Source of the DNA: JACMLX01 sp031374935
Lineage (GTDB): Bacteria; Gemmatimonadota; Gemmatimonadetes; Gemmatimonadales; Gemmatimonadaceae
DNA length: 29,359 bases
Direction: 5' to 3'
Assembly: GCA_031374935.1 (NCBI GenBank)
Contig: JANMHB010000023.1
Coordinates: forward strand, 1 to 29,359
This document shows positions 16,358 through 23,876 of the stretch, in pieces. A model generated the notes under the pieces. The model made no database searches and had not been told where the DNA came from. It saw nothing but the letters and a program-made list of their open reading frames with translations. Within the stretch, counting starts at the first letter, position 1. The number at the start of each line of letters is the position of its first letter. The position numbers and the translations under genes are program-made.

Positions 16358-19300
16358 TCAATCGCCCATCACCGGCTGCGGCAGAACCCCCGTCGGGATC
16401 TTGTGTTCGCCAGTCATCGGCGTGCTGAAACCAAGGCGCTTCCCGAAGAAGCTGCGAACGCCGTCAAGAATTTCGTAGATCGTCGGCACGACGATCAGTG
16501 TCAGGATCGTCGACGTGATCACACCACCGATCACCGCGACGCCCAGCGGCTTGCGGAAGTCGGCCCCCTCACCCGTGCCGAGGGCGATCGGCAGCATACC
16601 GGCCACCAGCGCAAACGTCGTCATCAGAATCGGCCGCAGTCGGATCGCTCCTGCGTCGATCAGGGCCGTTCGAAGGGAGACACCGGCTTCCTCACGCTGC
16701 CACTTGGCGAAGTCGATCAGCAGAATGGCGTTCTTGGCCACGATACCCGCCAGCAGAATCACGCCGATCAGCGACATCAGGTTGATCGTCATGCCAGTGA
16801 TCGCCAGCGCACCGAACACACCCACCAGCGACAGCGGCAGTGACACCAGAATCGCAATCGGATCGAGGAAGCTGCCGAACTGCAACACCAGAATCATGTA
16901 CATCAGCACGATGGCAATGCCGAGTGCGGCGAAGATCGAACCAAAGACCTTTTGCTGGTTCTCGGTGTCGCCACCCTGACTGAGTTCGATGCCGGGCGGC
17001 ATCGGCTCCGAGGCAAAAATCTTGTTGATGTCATCCAGCACGTCCGAGTTCGGCCGCCCCGCCACATTCGCCTGCACGGTCACCAGTTTGTCGCGATCCA
17101 GATGGCTGATGATGGACGGGCCGAGGCCCTGCTTCACCGTGGCTACCTGACCGAGTGGCAGCGTCGATGACGGCGCACCGTTCCGGCCCGCAATGACCAG
17201 CGGAAGGTTGGTCAGATCCGCCAGACGTTCGCGCGACTCCGGCGTGAAGCGCACCCGCACCTTGCGGGTTTCGCCCATCGGATCGACCCAGTCACCCGCT
17301 TCCACGCCGGCGAATGCCGGTCGGAGCGACTGTGCCACCGATCCCACACTCACGCCAAGCGAACTGGCCAGACCACGGTCCACTTGTACCGTGAGTTCGG
17401 GCTTCTGCCCCTTGGTGCTGAGGCTCACGTCCACCGCGCCCTTCACCGCGGCAACCTGCGGCAGCACCTTCTCGGCGTACGCCTGCAATGCGCGTGCATC
17501 GTTGCCGCGCAGCTGCAACTGAATCTGCTTCTGGTCACCGTTGAAATCGTTGGTATACACGCTGGCGACCGCACCACCGATGCGCGCCATCTCGACGCGC
17601 AGCAATGCGGCAAGACTGTCAGCGGAGCGCTGCTTGTTCGCCCGACGCTCAGCCTTCGGCGACAGCTTGATGTAGACGTTGCCGGCATCCACCGCGCCGC
17701 TCGCACCGCCGATGGTCGTCAAGGTGAACTTCGATTCCGGGAATTTCTCGGCAATCCGCACCGCCTCGAGAACCTTGAGGCGCATGTAGTCGAGATTTGA
17801 CCCAGGCGGTGTCTCGATCTTGACGTTGATCTCCGAATTGTCCTCGCCAGGGAAGAAACTCGTCCCCACCTTTCGGATGTCGAGCAGCGCCTTGCCACGT
17901 TCCTCGCCGAGCGCCTTCTGTGCCACGCCCGGCAACAGACCGATACTGGCGATGCCGAGGACCAGGAAGAGCACGCCGCCGCCAGCGCGCGCCATCAGCG
18001 GCAACGCCTTGCGTGTGTCCAGCCAGACGCCGATCAGCACCAGTCCCATTGCGACGACGAACCCGACGACGCCGGAGATGGGCAGTGCAAAGGCGGCGAA
18101 GAAGACGCCCGCGGCCAGAATGATCATGGCCAGCTGATGATCGAGGGCCCACGCAATCACGCCGCGGTACTTCTGCGTCTGTCGGTTGAACCAGTTGTTG
18201 AACCGGTCGAGGACCCTGGTGATCCACCACTTCTTGTCTTCCGTCTGATGCGGATCAGGCCAGTAGGCCGAGAGCATCGGGTCGAGCGAGAAGCTGACGA
18301 ACAATGAGACCAGCACCGAGCAGGCGATCGTCAGCGCCAGCGGCTTGAACCACTGTCCCGCTTCACCATCGAGGAACGCAATCGGCACGAACACGGCGAC
18401 GATCGAGAACGTCGTCGCCGCGACGGCGAGGCCGATCTCGGCCGTCCCCTCGCGCGCCGCGGTCATGTGGTCTTTTCCCATCTCGACGTGTCGCACGATG
18501 TTCTCTCTGACCACGATGGCATCGTCGATCAGGATGCCGATCGCCAGCGACAGGCCGAGCAGCGACATCGTGTTGAGCGTGAAACCAAATGCGTACACCG
18601 CGAGGAAGCTCGCAATGACCGACACCGGCAGCGCCAGGCCGGTGATGATCGTCGAGCGCCACGAGTTCAGGAACAGGAACACCACCAGCACCGTCAGCGC
18701 GGCCCCTTCGATCAGGGTGCCCTGCACATTGCTCACGCTGGCGTCGACGCGCTCGCCGGTGTCCTTGATGACCTTCATCGCGACGCCTGTCGGCAGCTGC
18801 TTCTGGAGCTCCTCCACCTTCTTGATCACCTTCTGCGTGACCTCGGTGGTGCTGTAGCCGCTGGACTTGGTGATATCGAGCCCCACCGACTCCACGCCAT
18901 CCAGGAGAGCCAGGGTGCGCTGCTCCTCGGTGCCGTCGCGGATGTCGGCCACCTGGCCCAGACGGATCAGCTGCGACCCCCGCTGGACGATCGCGATGTT
19001 GGCGAAGTCCTGTACATCCTGGAGGCGTCCGCTGAGCCGAATCGTCCGCTCGTCGAGCACGCCGGTCAGACTGCCAACCGGCACCGCGAGGTTCTGCTGC
19101 TGGAGCGCGGCCACGACCTCCGTCACGCTGATGTTGTTGGCCTGCAACGCCGCTGGACGAAGCTCGACCATCATCTCGCGCTTCACGCCACCCACCACGT
19201 CGACCTTGGCCACGCCCGCGATGGCACGCAACTCCCGCGTGACGCCGGGATCAGCGAGCAGGGTCAACTGCGGCGCGCTGAGCGACTTGGAGGACAACGC

Positions 19301-19723
19301 CAGCTGGACGACCGGCCGATCGGTCGGATTGAACTTCTGGAGGATCGGTTCCTTCATTTCGGCCGGCAGGTCGTTGCGCTTCAGGTTGATCGCATCGCGG
19401 ATCTCCGTCGTCGCTTCCTGCAGATTCTTGCCGAACTTGAAGAATGTGACGATCGAGGCGAAACCGTCGCGCGCTTCGCCCTGCACCTTGTCGACACCGG
19501 AAATGCCGGTGATCGCTTCCTCGACGCGATCGAGCACTTCGCGTTCGACCTGATCGGGGCTGGCACCCGGATAGACGATCGTCGTGAAGATGATCGGCGG
19601 CGCCACCTCGGGGAACTCGTCGGTCTGCAGCTTGGCGTAGGCGAACAGGCCGCTGATCACCAGCACCAGCATGGTCACGATGGTGACCAGCGGCTTCTTG
19701 ATCGCGAAATCGGAAATCCACAT
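16358..19723 (-). CDS. RND efflux pump permease (HAE-1-like, AcrB family)
   Basis: This 1121-aa inner-membrane proton/drug antiporter is the motor of a tripartite efflux pump. The start MWISDFAIKKPLVT gives TM1. Large periplasmic porter domains lie between TM1-TM2 and TM7-TM8. The proton-relay residues are present: Asp400-Asp401 in GILIDDAIV (TM4) and Lys997 in GIVAKNAILLIDFAK (TM10), as in drug-exporting HAE types. It is longer than the usual ~1040 aa because two extra hydrophobic stretches (about 552-569 and 580-600) follow TM7 (about 530-550), before FFPGEDNSEINV. The ATG at 19723 has GAGGT 7 nt upstream and follows the adaptor stop by 5 bp. It is the last gene of the tetR-OMF-MFP-RND operon; the substrate is unknown. 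Confidence 0.95.
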   Translation of the reverse strand: MWISDFAIKKPLVTIVTMLVLVISGLFAYAKLQTDEFPEVAPPIIFTTIVYPGASPDQVEREVLDRVEEAITGISGVDKVQGEARDGFASIVTFFKFGKNLQEATTEIRDAINLKRNDLPAEMKEPILQKFNPTDRPVVQLALSSKSLSAPQLTLLADPGVTRELRAIAGVAKVDVVGGVKREMMVELRPAALQANNISVTEVVAALQQQNLAVPVGSLTGVLDERTIRLSGRLQDVQDFANIAIVQRGSQLIRLGQVADIRDGTEEQRTLALLDGVESVGLDITKSSGYSTTEVTQKVIKKVEELQKQLPTGVAMKVIKDTGERVDASVSNVQGTLIEGAALTVLVVFLFLNSWRSTIITGLALPVSVIASFLAVYAFGFTLNTMSLLGLSLAIGILIDDAIVVRENIVRHVEMGKDHMTAAREGTAEIGLAVAATTFSIVAVFVPIAFLDGEAGQWFKPLALTIACSVLVSLFVSFSLDPMLSAYWPDPHQTEDKKWWITRVLDRFNNWFNRQTQKYRGVIAWALDHQLAMIILAAGVFFAAFALPISGVVGFVVAMGLVLIGVWLDTRKALPLMARAGGGVLFLVLGIASIGLLPGVAQKALGEERGKALLDIRKVGTSFFPGEDNSEINVKIETPPGSNLDYMRLKVLEAVRIAEKFPESKFTLTTIGGASGAVDAGNVYIKLSPKAERRANKQRSADSLAALLRVEMARIGGAVASVYTNDFNGDQKQIQLQLRGNDARALQAYAEKVLPQVAAVKGAVDVSLSTKGQKPELTVQVDRGLASSLGVSVGSVAQSLRPAFAGVEAGDWVDPMGETRKVRVRFTPESRERLADLTNLPLVIAGRNGAPSSTLPLGQVATVKQGLGPSIISHLDRDKLVTVQANVAGRPNSDVLDDINKIFASEPMPPGIELSQGGDTENQQKVFGSIFAALGIAIVLMYMILVLQFGSFLDPIAILVSLPLSLVGVFGALAITGMTINLMSLIGVILLAGIVAKNAILLIDFAKWQREEAGVSLRTALIDAGAIRLRPILMTTFALVAGMLPIALGTGEGADFRKPLGVAVIGGVITSTILTLIVVPTIYEILDGVRSFFGKRLGFSTPMTGEHKIPTGVLPQPVMGD

Positions 19724-19728
19724 AAGCG

Positions 19729-20925
19729 CTACCTCGACCCGGTGGCGGCCTTGGGCGTTGCCGCCTTGCTGGCCTGATCATTCACGGACGACACACGCAC
19801 CTGCTTGCCTTCACCAATCGCCTGCGCCGCACCGAGCAGCACGGTATCGCCGCGCTGCAGGCCCTGCGTAATCTCGAAGTTCTCGCGCTGGTCGTCACGA
19901 ATGCCGAGCGTGACGCTGACGCGCTCGACACGTCCGGCGCGCACCCGCATCACCGCCGGCGTCGCGCCGCGTTGATCGATGGCCGTGGCCGGCAGCACCA
20001 GCGCCGTCCGCGACTCGGCATTCACACGTCCTTCGGCGAACAACCCGCCGACCAGTGTACCGGCGCTGTTCGGAATCGACGCCAGGATCTGTACCTGCCG
20101 CGTGGTGGGATCGGCCACCGGGCTGACACGGGTGACCGTGCCGGTGAACTTGCGGTCGCCGTAGCCGCTGACCACGAACGCCACCGGCTGTCCGATGCGA
20201 ATCTGGCCGATCTGCGAGGCCGGGACGGCGGCCTCGAGTCGCATGCTCTTCGGATCGACGACCGTGAACAGCGCCGCACCGGGCGACACCACGTCGCCGG
20301 CGCTGACGACCTTCGCCGCCACGACGCCGGCGAAAGGCGCACGCACCGTGGCATTGCTCAGCTGCTTGTTCGCCTGCGCGTAGGCCGACTTCACGTTCGC
20401 CAGCTGTGCCATGGTGGTGGCATACGTCAGTCGCGCATTCTCCAGATCGCGATCAGCGATGGCACCCGCAGCATTCAGCCGCTCGGAACGATCGAGTTCC
20501 TTCTTCGCCTGCGCCGCCTGTGCTTCGGTCGCCGTGACGCCGGTGCGCGCCGAGAGCTCTGCCGCGCTGGCGGTGGTGGCATCGATGCGTGCCAATGCCA
20601 TGCCGGCCGTGACCTTCTGGCCAACTTCGACGTAGACCTGCACCACGCTCCCCGCGACTTCCGCGCGCACCGAGGCGCTGCGGTCGGCCAGCAGCTCACC
20701 CGAGAGCGACGGGCCACTGGAGATGGTGGTGGATTCCACGATGCCGATGTTGTCGGCGGTGATCAGCGTGGGCTGTTCCGGCGCCTGGGCGGCCGCGGCC
20801 GTGTCCTTCTTGCCGCACGCCGACATGGCCAGCGCGCCCGTCGCCAGCAGCACTGTAAGAACGGTCGATCGACGGTGTGCAGTACGCGTTGCGCGAGTCG
20901 GGATAGGTGTCATTGTATGTGCCAT
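19729..20925 (-). CDS. RND efflux periplasmic adaptor (membrane fusion protein), probable lipoprotein
   Basis: This 398-aa HlyD/AcrA-type adaptor bridges the RND pump and the outer-membrane channel. The N-terminus has a signal ending ALAMSACGKKD, where Cys37 is a likely lipidation site although Met at -3 is unusual. VRAEVAGSVVQVYVEVGQKVTAG and TVRAPFAGVVAAKVVSAGDVVSPG are the two halves of the lipoyl/barrel-sandwich domain. They flank a helical hairpin rich in Ala, Gln and Lys (about 115-165). The beta-barrel domain follows (MRLEAAVPASQIGQIRIGQPV, TGTVTRVSPVADPTTRQVQILA). A GTG at 20934 overlaps the OMF stop (GTGA), but GGAG lies 8 nt before the ATG at 20925, which is therefore preferred. Confidence 0.93.
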   Translation of the reverse strand: MAHTMTPIPTRATRTAHRRSTVLTVLLATGALAMSACGKKDTAAAAQAPEQPTLITADNIGIVESTTISSGPSLSGELLADRSASVRAEVAGSVVQVYVEVGQKVTAGMALARIDATTASAAELSARTGVTATEAQAAQAKKELDRSERLNAAGAIADRDLENARLTYATTMAQLANVKSAYAQANKQLSNATVRAPFAGVVAAKVVSAGDVVSPGAALFTVVDPKSMRLEAAVPASQIGQIRIGQPVAFVVSGYGDRKFTGTVTRVSPVADPTTRQVQILASIPNSAGTLVGGLFAEGRVNAESRTALVLPATAIDQRGATPAVMRVRAGRVERVSVTLGIRDDQRENFEITQGLQRGDTVLLGAAQAIGEGKQVRVSSVNDQASKAATPKAATGSR

Positions 20926-20930
20926 GTGAA

Positions 20931-22550
20931 TCACTCCGGTCGACCGGAAGGTCCTGTTGCGGCCTGCTGTGCCCCGCCCTGCGCATTCCCGCCACTCTGC
21001 TGCGCCTGCTGCGTCTGTGCGCCAGCACCGGCACCCGTGGCTGAACCGCCACCTGAACCAAGCGGCAAGTCGCGCAGAAGCGTCATGCGAAGCCGCGCGA
21101 GTTGCAGGTCCTTCGCCGACGTGAGCGTGTTTGCTTGCGACTGGATGAGCAGGTTCCTGATGTCTGCGAGCTCGAGCTGGGTCGAGATACCGTTGGTGTA
21201 CCGAACTTCGGCGATGCGGAGCGCCTTGTCTGCCTGTTCCTCCGTGCCGCGGCTCGACAGCCAGTTGGCTTCAGCCTGTTCAAGGCTCTTCAACGCAAGC
21301 TGGACGTCCAGCGCTGCAGCGCGCTTGCCCTGATTGAGGCGCGCTTCGCCGTCAGCCAGGTTGGCGCGCGCCACCATCTCGTCACCCTTGATGCGTCCGC
21401 TGGTCCAGATCGGGACACTGAGCCCCAGGGAGATGGTCCAGGCGGGATAGAAATCCGCCAGCGTCCGCGGGACGATCTGCGCGTTGGTGGGGTAGGCGAA
21501 TCGCTGGTAGTTCGTTGCCAGCGTCAGCGACGGCATCCGCTGAAGCTGCGCATTTTCGAGCGTTCCCTTCAACACTTCGACACTGGCAGCCGCCTGCTGC
21601 ACCGCCGTGCGCGAGTCGGGAGCAGTGTCGCGCGGCGACAGGGTCGGCACCGTGGCCAGTGCCGTGGCTGAGAGCCCGCTGCCCGCGCTGGGGCGTGCGT
21701 CATTGTCGAGGCGCGATGTGGCCAGCACCCGATCCATATCCGCGTCCTGCACCGGCGTGACGAGCAGCAGTGGCTCCGTCAGCGGGAGGTTCAGGAGTTG
21801 CTTGAGTCGCAGCAACGCCACGTCACGATTCTGCTGTGCCTGGATCAGCAACGGCCGTTGCGCGTCGCGCGCGACACGAGAGCGCAACAGATCGTACTCG
21901 GCGACGGTACCGACCTGTCGCTGCAGTGTGGTCTGCCTGAAGGTCCGCTCGTTCTGGGCCAGCGAGCTGTCGGCGATCAGCAGCAGCTTCTCGGCAATCA
22001 CTGCATCGAAGTAGGCTGATGCGATGTCGTAGCGGAGCTGCGCGCGTGCCGTGCGCAGACCGTACTTCGCGACGTCTTCGTTCGCCTTTGCCACGCGCCC
22101 CGCGAGGCCGAAGCGATTGTCGAGGTACAGCGGCTGAGAGGCTTGAATGCCGAGCGTGATGGTGTTCGGTGAGGCGAACAGCACGCTGATCGGGTTGAAC
22201 GGCTGGGGCGTGGTGTCCGGCGGCGCGTTCGGGTCGGGCGGCGGCGCGAACCGGTCGATGATGGCGTTGAACTGGTTCTGCAGCTGCCGCTGATAGTTGG
22301 CCGTGGCCGTGATCTGCGGAAGCACAGTGGAGCGCGCCTGGAAGTACTGGCCCTTGGAGCGCACCACTGCATTCTGCGCGATGCGCACGTCGTCACTGGA
22401 CGGTTCCGCAAGACGGAAGGCGTCGTCGAGCGACAGGGTGCGCGCGGCGGCCGCGGCGGCTTGTGCGTGAATGTGCGTTGGAACGACCGTCGCGAGAAGC
22501 AACGCCAGCGCGGCGCGACGGGCGATTCCCATCAGTGCCGAAGATTTCAC
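20931..22550 (-). CDS. TolC-family outer-membrane efflux protein
   Basis: This 539-aa outer-membrane channel component has a signal peptide ending THIHAQA. There are two OEP repeats of long amphipathic helices (first from about LSLDDAFRLAEPSSDDVRIAQNAV, second from about 320, DSRTAVQQAAASVEVLKG). Barrel strands such as ITATANYQRQLQNQF and LTLATNYQRFAYP are visible. The C-terminus is a Gly/Gln/Ala-rich low-complexity tail (from about residue 498) outside the usual fold. The GTG at 22550 overlaps the tetR stop as GTGA, favouring translational coupling; the ATG at 22532 is an alternative that leaves the signal peptide intact. Neither has a good SD. It is the second gene of the efflux operon. Confidence 0.92.
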   Translation of the reverse strand: MKSSALMGIARRAALALLLATVVPTHIHAQAAAAAARTLSLDDAFRLAEPSSDDVRIAQNAVVRSKGQYFQARSTVLPQITATANYQRQLQNQFNAIIDRFAPPPDPNAPPDTTPQPFNPISVLFASPNTITLGIQASQPLYLDNRFGLAGRVAKANEDVAKYGLRTARAQLRYDIASAYFDAVIAEKLLLIADSSLAQNERTFRQTTLQRQVGTVAEYDLLRSRVARDAQRPLLIQAQQNRDVALLRLKQLLNLPLTEPLLLVTPVQDADMDRVLATSRLDNDARPSAGSGLSATALATVPTLSPRDTAPDSRTAVQQAAASVEVLKGTLENAQLQRMPSLTLATNYQRFAYPTNAQIVPRTLADFYPAWTISLGLSVPIWTSGRIKGDEMVARANLADGEARLNQGKRAAALDVQLALKSLEQAEANWLSSRGTEEQADKALRIAEVRYTNGISTQLELADIRNLLIQSQANTLTSAKDLQLARLRMTLLRDLPLGSGGGSATGAGAGAQTQQAQQSGGNAQGGAQQAATGPSGRPE

Positions 22551-23221
22551 GTAGGACTCGTGGTATGTGTGAATGTTGCGCTTCCCGCGGAGGCCGGTTC
22601 GCCGGGACCAGCACCCGGCACTCCGATCGCGCGCAGGAACATCTGTACGTAGCGCGCCGCCGCGCGGGTTTCGTTGACCCAGATCTCCGGATCGTCGTGC
22701 ATTTCACGCGCCATCGCATCACCCCACAACGCGCCGATCAGCATCGTCTGCGCGGCGGTCAGCAGCTCGACGTGGTCGGGTTCCGTCATGAGTTCGTGAC
22801 CAATCCACCCATCGCGCAGCATGGCCTGCGTGTAGTTGTGCAGCTCGCGGTCGGCACATCGCGCTGGCTCGAAGGAGTTGGTCATCTCGTGAAAGCGCCC
22901 TTCGGCCGCGCCCATCGCCTTGCGCAACAGCTCGCGTGATCCACGGAGTTGCGCCAGAAAGGTCTCGCACCAGACAGTCAGCTCGCGGGCCGGATCTGAC
23001 GGCACGGCCGGCAGTGGAGGGTCGACGAGCTTGAGCGCGGCCACCCGACGAAACAGCGCCTCGTCCATGAGGGCGGCCTTCGAACCGAAATTGCGGAAGA
23101 TCGTGACTTCGTTGACGCCAGCGATCTCAGCCACTCGGCGAGTCGTGGCACCCTGAAAGCCGGATTCCGCGTAGGCCGTCATGGCGGCCGTGATGATCTT
23201 CTCCCGAACGTCGTTGGTCAT
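22547..23221 (-). CDS. TetR-family transcriptional regulator
   Basis: This 224-aa repressor is probably for the efflux operon of which it is the first gene. The N-terminal helix-turn-helix (about 5-52) is canonical: REKIITAAMTAYAESGFQGATT, then RRVAEIAGVNEVTIFRNFGSK. The variable C-terminal ligand-binding domain ends in a flexible Gly/Ala/Thr-rich tail. The ATG at 23221 opens the conserved domain; the longer frame to 23257 is rejected. TATACT lies 7 nt before the ATG with a matching -35 at 17-nt spacing, so the mRNA is probably leaderless. The stop overlaps the OMF start (GTGA). A palindrome covering the -35 box implies autorepression of the whole operon, relieved by an unknown ligand. Confidence 0.93.
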   Translation of the reverse strand: MTNDVREKIITAAMTAYAESGFQGATTRRVAEIAGVNEVTIFRNFGSKAALMDEALFRRVAALKLVDPPLPAVPSDPARELTVWCETFLAQLRGSRELLRKAMGAAEGRFHEMTNSFEPARCADRELHNYTQAMLRDGWIGHELMTEPDHVELLTAAQTMLIGALWGDAMAREMHDDPEIWVNETRAAARYVQMFLRAIGVPGAGPGEPASAGSATFTHTTSPT

Positions 23222-23228
23222 GGGACTG

Positions 23229-23257
23229 AGTATATGCTCTACTTTTGATGTAAGCAA
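23229..23257 (-). promoter_or_regulatory. Sigma70-type promoter of the efflux operon
   Basis: On the minus strand, -35 TTGCTT (23252-23257), a 17-nt spacer and -10 TATACT (23229-23234) form the best promoter match in the window. The -10 ends 7 nt before the tetR ATG, so the predicted transcript begins at or within a base or two of the start codon. Confidence 0.75.
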
Positions 23258-23274
23258 GTAGGTACTTGCTTACA
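23249..23274. promoter_or_regulatory. Palindromic operator, probable TetR-regulator binding site
   Basis: A perfect 26-bp inverted repeat with 12-bp arms, TGTAAGCAAGTA and TACTTGCTTACA, is separated by GG. It lies 27 bp upstream of the tetR ATG and includes the -35 box. Size, symmetry and position fit an autoregulatory TetR-family operator. Confidence 0.8.
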
Positions 23275-23572
23275 GATGAGCTCACTTCCCAGGCCGACGA
23301 CCTGACAGGCCACGGGTCTACTTTGGAATTGCCATAAAAGCGCGGAAACACGGCCGGCTCTCGGTGACGATCGCGCCACGAGTGGACACGCTGAAGGCGA
23401 GAATCCCCTCTGCGCGCTTTCACGGAGGGACCGCAACCGTGACTGTCGATTGGCGGGTGGAGCCGTGCTCCGCCACACGGGCGACCACCGCCGTCAGCGC
23501 CGTTTGATCTTCACCCAAAGACATCCGGGGCCGGCGGACGATGCTTGCCGCCGTATCTCGCGCGGAGGAAGG
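23275..23572. other. Region between the efflux operator and the small ORF
   Basis: This is about 300 bp with no frame of gene-like composition, no SD-preceded ORF and no RNA motif recognised. Nothing further can be supported. Confidence 0.3.
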
Positions 23573-23779
23573 TCAGTGAATCGAGGGGGGACGCCGCCGG
23601 CTGCGGTCCTGCCGCCGGACCTGTTCCGGCAGGACCGCCAGGCGAAGCGCCTCTTCGATGGCATGCGACGGCCCCGAGGCGCGCAACCGGCGCTGCGCGG
23701 CCCGCAACAGCGCTGGACACACCAGCACCAGCTGCCACTGCAGCCCGTGGCGCGACTTGAACGGGATGCCATCTCTCAT
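23573..23779 (-). CDS. Small basic protein of unknown function
   Basis: This 68-aa frame starts with an ATG (23779) preceded by a strong SD, GGAGG, 4-5 nt upstream. Codon choice is like the neighbours: third positions are mostly G or C and CTG is the main Leu codon. The product is basic, with segments GLQWQLVLVCPALLRAAQRRL and SHAIEEALRLAVLPEQVRRQ that could form two amphipathic helices, then an Arg-rich tail. There is no signal peptide. The helix AIEEALRLA superficially recalls small DNA-binding antitoxins, but no toxin-like partner is adjacent, so no function is proposed. It lies after the M16 peptidase gene on the same strand, beyond a strong hairpin. Confidence 0.5.
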   Translation of the reverse strand: MRDGIPFKSRHGLQWQLVLVCPALLRAAQRRLRASGPSHAIEEALRLAVLPEQVRRQDRSRRRPPSIH

Positions 23780-23806
23780 GATGCCTCCGGTGACAGGTGG
23801 GAAACG

Positions 23807-23843
23807 CATGACGGTGCCGACAGCATATGTCGGCACCGTCATG
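23807..23843 (-). terminator. Hairpin downstream of the M16 peptidase gene
   Basis: A perfect 16-bp stem, CATGACGGTGCCGACA with its complement, encloses a 5-nt loop and starts 33 bp after the M16 stop. The minus-strand tail is GCGTTTCCC, a weak T-run, so it may be a terminator or a 3'-end-stabilising hairpin. It also lies about 27 bp upstream of the small ORF start. Confidence 0.62.
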
Positions 23844-23876
23844 GGCCCGTCACCGGCACCGCGTCACGACGCCATG

